From positions 25,000,445-25,064,444 of the forward strand of contig OU744446.1 of assembly GCA_916610825.1 (NCBI GenBank): a stretch of 64,000 nucleotides of DNA. The letters are read 5' to 3'. Positions 1-12,515 of the stretch are shown piece by piece. A model generated the notes under the pieces. The model had not been told where the DNA came from and made no database searches. It saw nothing but the letters and a program-made list of their open reading frames with translations. The position numbers and the translations under genes were made by a program. Numbering within the stretch: position 1 is the stretch's first letter; the number at the start of each line of letters is the position of its first letter. This DNA is from Haliclystus octoradiatus. Its lineage: Eukaryota > Cnidaria > Staurozoa > Stauromedusae > Haliclystidae.

Positions 1-130
1 AGATAAATTGACCACTATAGACAGGTGGCCTTTATATACAGCTTTGATTCAATAGAAAATACAATTTTCAACATTGCAATAGTGACCATTATAGACAGGT
101 GGTCGTTATAACAGACTTGACTGTAGGCCT
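1..130. repeat. Dispersed repeat with an internal duplicated motif
   Basis: Contains two copies of a motif close to GACCACTATAGACAGGTGG about 75 bases apart. Related sequence recurs near 31853-32030 and, more weakly, at 36380-36420 and 47386-47440. It has no open frame and its family is not recognised. Confidence 0.5.
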
Positions 131-189
131 ACTTTTCTGCTAAGCACTTAATTATACTATTTACAAGTTCAAGAATCTTTGCTGGTGGA

Positions 190-345
190 AGCTTGGCAGG
201 TCCCCAGTGAAAATCGTTCATCAGTTCATGACCGTGAAATTAACCCATTTTTCGTGAATGAACGTTTCATGAAATGTTGAAAAAGTGTTTATGATCTTTT
301 ACTTTAGGCAATTTCACGTTCATGAACTTTTTCACAAAAGATGTG
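190..345. repeat. Degenerate inverted-repeat (foldback) sequence
   Basis: The motif GTTCATGAAC and its variants occur in opposite orientations on either side of an AT-rich centre. This resembles the better preserved foldback element at 28096-28253, but the ends cannot be defined. Confidence 0.3.
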
Positions 346-1431
346 TCATAAAAAGGAATCTAAACACTGTTTTGTGAAGGTTGAAGTCTCACCTTCTGAA
401 AATCATGATTTAAAGTAAAAGAAGTAGTCTGAAAACTTGATGTTAATACTGTATATTGAGTGTCATGTTCAGTTCAGTTGTATAAGATAATTATAAATGT
501 TATTGAATTCAAGTAAAAAGGTGTCCCAATGGTGACATAAAATAAAAATGATTGAAAATAGCGTATTTTCTACATTAAAAATCTCCGCTTATTATGCGTC
601 CAAGTTAAACAAATCTTTTTCACCGTTCTATTTTGTTTAATATAGCTATCGGAATCTGTGTTAGAAAATCACTCATCACTGTCATGTGCCAGTCTGCAGA
701 TTATGGCAATGGCGCACCCGAGATTCAACGATATTTAGATATTTTATGGTCAAACGTCAACAAAGTATTTGCTGTTGCGCACCCGAGATCTCGGCGGAAA
801 CTGCCCTTATCTGCAGACTGGGTTGTGTGAACTTAAAAAACAGTAAAACTGTAACTGACACGCATTTGAAATGCTGGATGTTAACAAAGGTTGGCGTTAT
901 TATTTGGCCTCTAACTTGATCTACATTTTATTGTTTCTGAACAGAAACATTTGAAATCAAATTAATCAATCATTCTGGTCAAACTCCACAAAGCAACTTA
1001 TATAAAATTAGGCTAGAGATTACTTATTTATATCCTCAAGATATCTCTAATTTACCAATGTTACCAAATAAACCAATGTTTTGATATCGACAATCATCAT
1101 CTCAATTCAGACAATTCTCAAGCTCATCATGCAAGCCGGTAACCCTGGTATAGGCTAATGTTAATCTAGTCAGAGTCAGACTAACAGACGTTAGGTCTCC
1201 GGTCCTCCGGACTAAAACTGCAAGACTCTTATTAAACATTTATATTTACCATCCAATCGCGACCATTTTCATTCCAGTAGCCATTCCGCTGCTTAATTAA
1301 CTGCTTTTTATACTTTAATAGGAAATTTAGCACGGAATTCAACTCACTGAAACTCTGGACTCAAATGGTGATGATACAAATTTCTTGAGAGTGAGTTTCA
1401 ATTTTGTAATAGCCTCATTTACATTTGACCC
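346..1431. other. No gene seen
   Basis: AT-rich sequence left of the Mutator-like element. The short frames here lack recognisable motifs, plausible splice sites or codon structure. I see nothing to annotate. Confidence 0.5.
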
Positions 1432-1894
1432 TTCGCAGTTGGTCGTGGCTAGATCAGGGGTAACTCAAGGACATCGTGACGTCAACAGACAATTATACTA
1501 TCATTCAGGATTTTTCAGTCTTTACGATAAAGCTAAAGTCTCGGGCATCGTTTCGTAATTTTTAAATATGGCGGAAAGTTTTGCAATTTTGGATTGCTGT
1601 TGCAACGACTAGAAATTAATATTTATCAAAGACTAGTTAGACAAGCCTATTGTTACGTTAAACCAAATCATCGATCTATTACGTAAAAATGGAAAGAAGT
1701 TGAAAACGATAAGACTAAGATACATTATATTGTCAGTTCAGTTATGGAATCCATCTAATTTTATACACTCTGCTCTGAGTCTGACCTGACAGTCTGCCTC
1801 TACTGCTCAATATGACATGGTGAAGGTGGGTAAGGTAAGGTTATAAAACAAATCATTCAATGAGGAACTATATATATATTGATTTATAATAAAA

Positions 1895-2035
1895 TATAAG
1901 AAAAGGAGTCAAAGACTAGGCTACACATTCATAATTGTGAATTATGAATGTGTAGTCTTTGACTCCTTTTATTATATTTAGCTCTGTCAAATGATATCGA
2001 GCACTATTTTTTGCTATTAGATAATATCTAATATA
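1895..2035. repeat. Penelope-like terminal remnant with a strong hairpin
   Basis: At 1901-1970 a stem of about 30 bases per arm (GGAGTCAAAGACT against its complement, then ACACATTCATAATT) closes on a 3-base loop; the left arm carries a few extra bases. The following bases match, inverted, the Penelope-like terminal sequence of 8096-8160 (AGATAATAT, GAGC, GACAGAGC). I read this as an old copy of that terminus inside the Mutator-like element. Confidence 0.6.
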
Positions 2036-2459
2036 CATTGATTTATGAATATTATACAGGAGGTAATGTTCCAAACTGTATTTTGGTAAAATAATTTTAC
2101 AAAATTTTTAAAGAAGTTAAACGAACGAAGCTATTCGAAGATCAGCTTGTGAGCTTGTTCAGCATCATTTCTAGCTTCTTTACAATCTTTGCACAGCCAA
2201 TATGCTGTCGGTGTGTCATAGTCATGGCATGAAAGGTGAAAGTATACTTTGAAAATCTTGCATTCCTCCAGTCTTCCCTCGCCATGCAATAAAAAAAACG
2301 GAGTGCTAGAGATAATGTTCCGTGCATCTCTTGTGCATGTGTAATGCGTTGTTTTTGTTTCTCTCACATTTGTTCAAGCAAGATGCAATGGCAAAGGACG
2401 GTCCTGTTCCTCTATCACGTTAATAACAATTATGTTCATCAATTTAATGAAAGAATATA

Positions 2460-4090
2460 AAATAATTTAACGTTAAAGTGCTGGAGGTTGAAAACACTTT
2501 ATATGAGGGAATCACGGCGCTAGATGCAACACCAAACCCGCAAACCGTTCTTCCAAACTTATAGGAAAAGTGAACGAACTTGGCTTCGGTTTTGAGTTTC
2601 AGAGTTTTGACTTTTGGTATACGACAAAATCAGAATTGGTAGCCCGCATATAGCATCAGTTACAGGAAAAGGAAAAATAAGTAGGTAGGCCTAATAAGTA
2701 GGCCTAATTATCCCATATTATTAGCCTACAAATTAACAAAGTAAATTGCTTTGAAATATTGTTAGGCTACATAAATATTCTCTGAAATCTTTCAAGAGCG
2801 CCAAATAAATGTCACAACACTCAAACATTGGAAACGCTGTGTCGCATCGCTGAAAAGCTTCGATAAATCAAACACACAATAAAATGATTGATGCATACAT
2901 ATGTTGAATATCAATTTTGTTTTATATTTATTCCAAACAGTCGATCCAATCTATGATGTAGGTGCTATAAATTTTTTACAAACTATTTAAGATTTAATTT
3001 GGATTGATCGACACCGCCATGTTTACTATCTACATACGCATGGGCAAAGGACTACATTATCTTTGAGGACAGCTTTCCGGCAGAACAATATCCACTGCGT
3101 TTACAGAAAGCATATTACAAAAAATATATGATTCCTTTTATTTAGAATGCTCGTACAATTTGTTCATACATCAGATCTCTTGAATATAATCTGTTCAGAC
3201 TGATGTCAGAAGCATTACCAACAAAGAATTCCTCTGCATGATGAGTAAGTTTAGTTGAATTACTTCAATGCAAATTAACCCACTGGTTAGGCTACTCACT
3301 AAGTTTGCTTGTGACATCACTAATAATAACACTCACATTGGCACGTAATTGGCTCTTGCGGATTGTGGATTGTGTTTACCAATGATAGTCAATATTCAGG
3401 CTAAATGGGCTGATATTTGCATAGGCCCCTACTGTGTTCATAGTTTTGCAAACCTTTCTATAACGGCCATTTGGTCTTGCATGCCTTATACGTGTACTTT
3501 GCATGTCAACAGGTGAAACGACACTTCTTATACACGTAGGTTTGACTTTACTGTAATATCTGAATTTGCTAAACCTCGTAATAGTTGAAACTCATTTGAA
3601 TTTGAAAATACCAGCACATAAGAATAAAACTCGATAAATGACAAAGAGCAATTTTCTCTGAACGTGCATTATACAGTACAGTACAGTGTGCAGTGCAGCT
3701 TTTTCTATTAAAACAATTATAGAAAACAAACTAATTAAACAATGATAAATGAATAATAATTAAGATAATTAGATAAATGATTACAAGTTACATACCTTGG
3801 TATCGTTTCGTCACAACTTTACACAAGCAAATTTAAATATATATTGTACGGTTCTGTGATTGACCTTGCTTCTAAACACGAAGACTTACTCAAACGATCA
3901 ATAAATATATATTCGATTACAAATTACTATAAGCTAAACTAAAGGCGCAATATAATTTGCAACCAATCAGATTACGAGTACTAAATAACTAGTAAAATAC
4001 TGACGTTAATATACAAGCCTATACGTAGATAGTAAAACAATAAAACTTTGACCTCGTTTTCATACAATTAATATAGACATATAGTGTCGT
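2460..4090. other. Interior of the Mutator-like element, no gene seen
   Basis: AT-rich stretch between the left end of the element and the 3' end of its transposase remnant. Short frames at 2131-2367 show no known motif. I recognise no exon. Confidence 0.45.
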
Positions 4091-4096
4091 TTACAT

Positions 4097-7000
4097 TTAC
4101 TTTACTTTGAATTGCGCAGTTCTAAACATTATTCCATTGAAACACTGAAGAAAGAAAAAAGCATCAATTGAATTACAATTATACACACCATAGCGTTTGA
4201 CTTTGTTTTTCTTTCTTGCTTTCAGTTGACGATGTATAGGTGCATTTCTTGATTTCGATTTCTTTGCTTGCTTAACTTTCTTAGGTGAGCCATCTTTGTC
4301 TTTTAATGGCAATTTGTTGTCTGTTGGTTGTTGGAATCTGAATAATTGAAAACAATGCTCAAGTTAATCACATGGAATGAACGTTCTTTTTGTCGATAAC
4401 ATCTCAAATATATTTACTAACCTTGCATACTTCAGGGCTTCATTGAGCATGATGTGCAGCCTACCAAAACACTGTGGATCTGTAATCACATATAATGTAT
4501 CCATCACAGATTTAACTGTTGAAACACATTTATTACGATTAGAAAGCTAAAGTGGTTGTGTAGATGGTTTTTGTTCATAGATGATGCCCTCCAAATCCAA
4601 GATTAGACTGTTGTTGTCTATATCATCAGATATATCAATTGACAGATCAGTGGATGAATCAGACATACTTGGCACATAGTTTGTTAACTGCAATTGCTCA
4701 GCAGATACACAAGGGGATTGAACAGATGTGGACAGCTGAACAACGGAAGAAGAAAGAGAATTACTTTCCAAAACTTTTCTCTCTTCAGCATTGAATACTA
4801 ATTCATCAAGCCTGAAATATGGATAATTCAAAAACTTTTCCCCCAAAGAGTCCCATTTTTTCTGATGAGAACTTGCAACAGCACATAAATGCTTGCACAG
4901 GCTTCTATTTCTTGAGAAGTCCACACATTGACATGTTAGGAGTTAATTGTCATCTCCTAGCCAGACATGATATTGCTTCCTTAAATCTTCTTCACTTTGG
5001 ATTGTAAAATGTCGATCACCAATACGCGTTATATTTTTTAAATCCAGAGTTTGTGCCCCTTCAAGTCTGATGGTAATGTGCTGCACAAGATTTTGTGGCC
5101 GATTGTGAAAAAATGTGAGTATGATTGAAGGGTACTGTCGGTACAATGATGTTGCCTGCATGTTTAATGTCTTGTACCTATGTTGCAATGAATACATAAT
5201 TTGTTAAACAAGTATTAACAATAACCTGCGAAAAACAGTTCAGGAGTTCATGAACATTAGATTGCCTCAAATTTTCATGAACTGTTCATGAACTGTCTGT
5301 GAATTCCTGAACTGTTTTTTACAGGGGCTATAACAGAAATATTATATTATAATACAAAATCACCCGAAACAAGCTAAACTAAGATTGTATTTAGCAGAAC
5401 ATGCTTTTGTAACTGTTTGGTAGGAAAACGGTGACAATTGCTTCCATCAGCTCTTTCAAGGTCCCATTCTTCTTGTTCTCTAGCGCTTTTGATTTCAATA
5501 AACCGTTTTGCCTTTCAATACCGTTATTGGTATACACTGATAAAGCAAGCAATTTCTGCCGTTGGAACGTCACCCATTTCTAAAGCAGAGAAATAAAATA
5601 GCTCAGGCATAATTTATAGCCTATTGAATGTTATTATGTTAACTTATTCAATCAACTTAATCATCTCTGTTGCTAGCGTGCAATATACATTTGAAAATAA
5701 ATTGAAATTACATCTCCTAATATGTTTAGTTTAACTATAGCCTACAATGAAATATATGTTTACAGTTCAACCTGTGGTTTTACCGGTTTTGCAGAGGATA
5801 AGTGCAAATTCTTAGAAATAATTTATTTCAAAATCATCTTAACATGTTCCCAGTAGTTTGTAAAGTAATGTAAGTGTTGCAGCTTCTCTGACTGCTTCCA
5901 TATGGCACTTTCTTTAAATATTTCTAAATTGTGTGTATATTGCTCTTCATCTAAACTATCAGCAATACTATTAAGATAGGTTTGTATTGTATCAGAATCA
6001 GCAACTACTCTATGTTCATGCTTGGATAACCATTCACTCCAGGCCTTTTTACGGTGGAAATCACACAGGTGAATGTATAAGCCTTGAAATTAATAACGCA
6101 AACCAATATTAATGTCACACATAAATATGTACTAATGATATCAGAATAGTTAGTGTACAGTTATTAAAATACTTACCAGGAAAACAACACTCGAGTGCAT
6201 TCATTTCAGCCAATGAAAAATCAACAATAAAATTTGTTGGTTTCCAATTTGGAATTTTCTTGCTGGTAAGCTTCAAACCTTCTGCAATTGATTCTTCATC
6301 TTCGTTCTCCAGAATTAAAACTGCAACTACCGGTACTACATAGCAGACATTTGTTTTTACGCAAACAAAAAAAGAAGGACTTCATACCTGTAAAATAAAC
6401 GAGAAATTGATTTCATTGAGTGGTGTTCCAAGGAATGCACTCTAATCATATTATGTGAAAATTGGATATTCATTATTGCATGAATATTGGGCAGAGAGCA
6501 TCAACTTCTATTTCTTAAATTTACGCATCTCAATTGCTTGTGTTTTTTAGGAAATTTTGTTTAAAGATATCTTTAGATAGCTTGATATGCATGCATTTTC
6601 ACAATTTGCAATTTTAAGCAAACCAAAACTTTATCAATATACATACCGGTATCAAAATTTGTTTGCTTTTTACTATCATGCCATCAAGCTTATAAAAGTT
6701 GAATAGCACATTTTCACAAATATTTTACAAAAACTTGACGATTTCATTCAATTTTCATAGAAGCATGTAAAGCATGTAACTTCTAATAAATGCCTGGTTA
6801 ATTCACATTTAGTTATGTTACATCTCTGATGCTATTTTCACATTACCTGCAAACCCTGTATGTTGCATCAAGAAGACATAAATCTTGGCCATAACGAAGC
6901 ATCAAACGACGCATCCATTTTGATTTGGTATAGCAGTAAAAATCTCTCTTCAAACATGAACTTTGTATATCTTTTCCACATTTTCAGGACAGATTGCCTC

Positions 7001-7303
7001 TCGTAGTTCAGTAACCTGCAATATTTATTGAATTTAGAACTTAAACAGATATATATATATATATATATGTGTACTCTGCATGAAAATAATTTTGGTTTAT
7101 GTAGCATACCATACCTCTCCAGTTGTTAAATGGTATTTGTGAGTAGAAGAACCTGGATATAAAATATAATAACGATCATCTACTGCCACTTCTTGGTTAT
7201 TATTAATATTTTCTTTTAACTTTTTAGCTGATTCCTTCATTCTCCTTTCACTGCAATTGCCATCTGCGTTTATTTTAACCTTGAAGAAAAGAAGAAATCT
7301 CAA
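4097..7303 (-). pseudogene. MULE transposase remnant with SWIM zinc finger
   Basis: The gene would encode the DDE transposase of the surrounding Mutator-like element. Reading the minus strand 5' to 3', recognisable pieces are: about 6935-6850 (LMLRYGQDLCLLDATY, the region around the first catalytic Asp); an exon-like block 6387-6177 (KTNVCYVVPVVAVLI, then an FIVDFSLAE block that fits the second Asp region); about 6090-5834 (CDFHRKKAWSEWL); about 5580-5394 (NNGIERQNGLLKSK, just before the SWIM region); 5197-4547, which reaches a SWIM finger (CQC followed by CKHLC); and C-terminal pieces at about 4480-4423 and 4338-4150 (basic, KKSKSRN). Breaks: a T7 run at 6367-6373 is one base short for the frame, and an in-frame TAA lies at 4943-4945, ten codons before the SWIM cysteines. 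A MITE at 5225-5322 also interrupts it. Good GT/AG signals between blocks suggest the original gene had introns. Confidence 0.8.
5225..5322. mobile_element. Foldback MITE (short copy)
   Basis: It begins CCTGCGAAAAACAGTTCAGG and ends with the approximate complement (CCTGAACTGTTTTTTACAGG), with GTTCATGAAC motifs inside. It belongs to the same family as the 158-bp copy at 28096-28253 but is shorter and more diverged. It sits between two transposase coding blocks. Confidence 0.7.
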
Positions 7304-7464
7304 TAAGAAATTGCTACCTTGTACTCTGGAAATGCAACAATCCTTGACATGAATATTTTACTGGAGCATCCAAGTTTATGGTTGATTGAACAAACCCTCT
7401 TCTCTTGATAAAGCCATGATCTCCATCCTACATATGATAAATGTTTCAAGTTAATATAAGTTAA

Positions 7465-7709
7465 TCGGCTGGTATGTGTCAGTGTTCAAGTTAAATGTTA
7501 GGTCTAAGAAGTCAATTACCTTTAAGTTTGATTTTGTCGTTATATTTAGTCCAATGTCTTTGAATTGTTTGATTATTTTCTTTCGGAGTCTTTCTGCCTG
7601 TGTGCCTGATTTATTCTTCAGGATTGCGATACCGTCGTCTCTGTAGAGCCCTACGTTCCCGTTCCCGAAAATGCTGCTTATTGAGAGTTGACCATAGAAC
7701 GTAGATATC
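7465..7709 (-). pseudogene. Penelope-like reverse transcriptase fragment (duplicate)
   Basis: This repeats, nearly base for base, the first 80 or so codons of the Penelope-like frame at 8419-9579, including GLYRDDGIAI (the YxDD active-site block), and stops after the DTYQP codons. The attached terminal sequence and ATT tract are duplicated with it, so this is a second, truncated insertion of the same element. Confidence 0.8.
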
Positions 7710-7736
7710 ATGTATATTTTTCATTGAGTAAAAAAT

Positions 7737-7779
7737 CTGTCTGAAGATCGCTGTGAAAAGCGTGAAACTTGAGTAACAG
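7737..7779 (+). ncRNA. Hammerhead-ribozyme-like core (copy A)
   Basis: Order seen: CTGT, then CTGAAGA (fits CUGANGA), a CGCT/AGCG stem II with loop GTGAAA, GAAAC, loop TTGA, GTA (fits NUH), then ACAG, which pairs with the initial CTGT as stem I. Stem III would be only C-G plus A-U, as in the minimal hammerheads known from Penelope-like elements. A U.U mismatch at the base of stem II is non-canonical. Activity is inferred, not shown. Confidence 0.5.
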
Positions 7780-7812
7780 TAAAGAATGTGTATTCTTTGA
7801 CTCTTTCGCCAT

Positions 7813-8316
<504 letters not shown>

Positions 8317-8418
8317 TTTCTATTGTTTAATTAATACAATGCTATTGTTATTGCTATTGTTAATACAAGTGGTGGAAAAATGTGATGGTTTCCTTTATTC
8401 TCAGTAAATGATTATTTA

Positions 8419-9579
8419 TTATGTTTTTGATTTATTAAAATTGGACAGGTAATATTTATTTTCGTGACGACATTTAGATATTAATTCAGTTTTTTTGTTT
8501 ATTATTGGTTCTTCTGCGCATATAATATGATATTTTTCTAAGAGGCATAAATGGCATTTTTTCGAGATGTTGTTGTATGCTTTTGCATTAGCGATGGCTG
8601 ACCATTCGATTTTGTATGTGATGTTTTTGTCTTTTAAATCCCAAACGTGTTTGGATAGTTGTGTGCTAGTGTTGTATTTTCTGTGTTTAAGTGTTGCCTT
8701 GTGTTGCGTGTAGCGTTGTTTGAACGTGCCTTCCGTCAACCCAATGTAGCTCTGTCCTTCTTGGTCAAATGGAGTAGTGACGTTTGCTTTATAGATAATA
8801 CTTTTCATTTGGCATTTGTTGTTGAAAGGGCATAAGTTTTTGTATCTACAGTTGCATTGGTTGGTGTTAGTTGTGGTGTTTGTTGTCGAATTGATTATTT
8901 TATTGTTATGGCTCTTTAGGATTGAATTCATGTTATTTGTGCAACTATAGCTGACTTTGATTGTGTTGAGATTGAAAATCTTGTTTAATTTGTTCGATTT
9001 TGGGAAGTGTTTTTTTATTAAGTTAAGGAACGTACGACCTATGTTAGTTTTCACGCTCTTGTTGTAGGGTGGATTGAACCATATGGCTTTTCTTGATCGG
9101 CATTTTCTATTGTTGTTTAGTGGTGTTTCTCGTGGATTGTATTTTAGGTGCGTATCGTGTCCGCTTTTTCTCAAAGCGTCAGCGTATGGTTCTTTACTGT
9201 TCTCGAATATTGTGGAGTTAGTGGATAAATCAGATAGTCTTTGATTAATAGCTGTTGGTATTTGTTTTAGTATATTTGGCTGGTGGTTGGAGTTGATGTT
9301 AATGTATAATGGTTGGTCGTTAGGCTTTCGATATGGCTGGTATGTGTCAGTGTTCAAGTTAAATGTTAGGTCTAAGAAGTCAATTACCTTTAAGTTTGAT
9401 TTTGTCGTTATATTTAGTCCAATGTCTTTGAATTGTTTGATTATTTTCTTTCGGAGTCTTTCTGCCTGTGTGCCTGATTTATTCTTCAGGATTGCGATAC
9501 CGTCGTCTCTGTAGAGCCCTACGTTCCCGTTCCCGAAAATGCTGCTTATTGAGAGTTGACCATAGAACGTAGATATCAT
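8419..9579 (-). CDS. Penelope-like retroelement protein, 5'-truncated (RT end plus GIY-YIG-type endonuclease)
   Basis: An open frame of 386 codons. Residues 1-80 hold the end of a reverse transcriptase with GLYRDDGIAI. A basic linker follows, then a cysteine cluster CNCRYKNLCPFNNKC near residue 240-255 and a GIY-YIG-like block (SYIGLTEGTFKQRYTQH), which together are typical of the endonuclease module of Penelope-like elements. The protein normally copies and inserts the element's RNA in the nucleus. The RT palm and fingers that should precede residue 1 are missing: the frame starts where inverted terminal sequence joins, so the copy is 5'-truncated and presumably inactive, although it has no internal stop. 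It lies inside the Mutator-like element and was inserted after it. Confidence 0.8.
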   Translation of the reverse strand: MISTFYGQLSISSIFGNGNVGLYRDDGIAILKNKSGTQAERLRKKIIKQFKDIGLNITTKSNLKVIDFLDLTFNLNTDTYQPYRKPNDQPLYININSNHQPNILKQIPTAINQRLSDLSTNSTIFENSKEPYADALRKSGHDTHLKYNPRETPLNNNRKCRSRKAIWFNPPYNKSVKTNIGRTFLNLIKKHFPKSNKLNKIFNLNTIKVSYSCTNNMNSILKSHNNKIINSTTNTTTNTNQCNCRYKNLCPFNNKCQMKSIIYKANVTTPFDQEGQSYIGLTEGTFKQRYTQHKATLKHRKYNTSTQLSKHVWDLKDKNITYKIEWSAIANAKAYNNISKKCHLCLLEKYHIICAEEPIINKKTELISKCRHENKYYLSNFNKSKT

Positions 9580-9604
9580 GTATATTTTTCATTGAGTAAA
9601 AAAT

Positions 9605-9647
9605 CTGTCTGAAGATCGCTGTGAAAAGCGTGAAACTTGAGTAACAG
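9605..9647 (+). ncRNA. Hammerhead-ribozyme-like core (copy B)
   Basis: Same bases as copy A at 7737-7779. It lies just upstream of, and antisense to, the Penelope-like frame, and about 35 bases before the ATT tract. Confidence 0.45.
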
Positions 9648-9681
9648 TAAAGAATGTGTATTCTTTGACTCTTTCGCCATA

Positions 9682-10250
<569 letters not shown>

Positions 10251-11129
10251 GATTATTATCATCATTATGATTATTACGGTAACTGTATATTTCAGATCAG
10301 ATTGTCACATGTCACAGTATTAAGAGATTACTAACTTGAACCTTTTCTTGAGACTTTTTACGTCTCTCTTTTGCATTTACATCTATGTCATTCCCTTGAT
10401 GGCAATGGTAACAGGCGGTCCCAATAGATAGAAATGGCACCCCATCAAAAGCATGCGATATGCCTACTCCTGCTTTGTGCTACCAGTATATTCTGTGCTT
10501 CGGGTTTTTTAAGAGAGAAGCAACACTCAATTCTAAGAGCAAAGCACATGAAACAAATGATAATTAGTGGGCTTTCTATGGTTAATACCGTAGCCTGATT
10601 ATAGAACAGAGCATCGTATTTTTATATATGATTAAAAGGTTGCATGACATCAAAACTGTAATGCTTGAAGCAAAATAAAGCATGGATTTGATCGAAACTC
10701 ACATATGTATATTCCTATCATAAATCTCACATAAGTGTAACGAGCTATTTGACAAAATTCATGTTTAATGGTTGTTCTACCAAAGTTAGAATGCTTATGT
10801 GATCGCCGCCAGTCTGTTCTACTATTTTCTTTAAATTTTTCAAATGCTAACTTCTGTTCTGTTAAATGAACAGCAACAAATGAGATTGGTGTCGTTGTTA
10901 GCCGTCATGTTCAACCATGCTGAAGCGATTGTTATGTCAAAATGTCAATCTCAATTTCGCGCGTTTTTTGGTTTCCTAACATTGGACTGTGGACCCAGTG
11001 GCTTTCAGTCCGCCCGAGACTTTAGCTTTATCGTACAAGCTTGTGAAAAATCCTAAACAATAGTATAATTATCGGCTGACGTCACGATGTCCTTGAGTTA
11101 CCCCTGATCTAGCCACAACCTTCGCAGTT

Positions 11130-12515
11130 CTGGTCGTTCGCAGCCGACTTGAATAATTATAAGGGGGATAATTCTAGGTTATAAGGGGGATAATCTAGGA
11201 ACTAGGTGCATTCAAAACATGGAAATAGTAACCCAAACGTGTACCGTGGTACATATGGACCGTTCACAATATTATCTGGCTTGGTTTGAGTTTTAGGACC
11301 TATTCCCTTGCTAACTGTGCAGTTTCCTTGACCTCCTACTCTACTGTGTTGAGATGTATCACACTATATGTACTGTACGATTCCTGCAGAATTTTGTATC
11401 AGTTAACCATCAATGCTGTGTATTTGTCATTTGGTACAAAAATAATTAGATAGGATATTATATATATTATTATTATGCATATTATTAATATGAATATTAT
11501 ATTTACAATTGTGAGATCTTATCATCTATTCCATTTCCTTTTTAAAGCGCTAAAGTTGCTTCTATTAAATATTCCTTTTGTCTCTTTAGCTTTCAAAACT
11601 ATGAGATTTATATGCTGCCTTTTTATCAATCCAACGTCTTGGTGGGTCGTAAATAACGGGCTGGTTTGATGCCTTTGAGGTAATGAAACAGCATTTACAA
11701 TTATATGTTATTATGGCCCTTTGAAAAGTGAACCCAAACCTAAAAGCAAAATATATGAAGTTTAAGTGTTAGATATATTCCTAATCACTCCGCGTGACAT
11801 AATTTCATGTGAATTTTGCTTGACTTACTGCGACATTTGCACTGTAGACATCCATTGGTATCACGTTGAAACCCACGTGGACATGCCAAAGTACATATCC
11901 GCATTGGAGTACAGATTGGTGCTGAAGTTGGTCCTAAAAAGAATGTTATATAAGTTTTACTGATGTCAAGATATTATCATTAGAACTCAATAACAACATT
12001 TGATAAACACGTGATTATTCTGGTTACATCTGGGAATCAACAAACAAAAATCTACTTTAGCCGTATATATTGCAATGAACCTCTCAATACTGAAACAGAC
12101 ATTTTGAGAGTTTTTGTTTCGCATTTGATAGAAATAGGTTTCATCATAATAATCATCATTGTCATTTCTCATAGTCAATTCTCATATGTCAGTGTTACTA
12201 TACAAGGGGGTTCCATCCATGTATTTCTTTGATTGAATATTTAGTAAATTCACGTTTTACACCTGACCGTCCAACACATTTGCAAAGCCTTTTTGAATAT
12301 ACAAGAATATACTATGTACTATAATTGGACTGTAGTGCCGTAAACAGCCATGAAAATCAACTTTCAAGTGACACACGATTTCTGATGACTGGTTAAGGCC
12401 TCGCACTTTCATGTAATTTTCATTGTTTTATAGTTTTCGCCCGTTAACCAATCCATTAAAATTGTGTGACTTTTTCCGATTAATCTTCCTGAAAATTCTG
12501 GTGACGAGTTGGCTG
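11130..12515. other. No gene seen
   Basis: Spacer between the Mutator-like element and the 3' end of the SPARC/SMOC-like gene. It should include that gene's 3' untranslated region. I recognise no coding exon. Confidence 0.45.
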
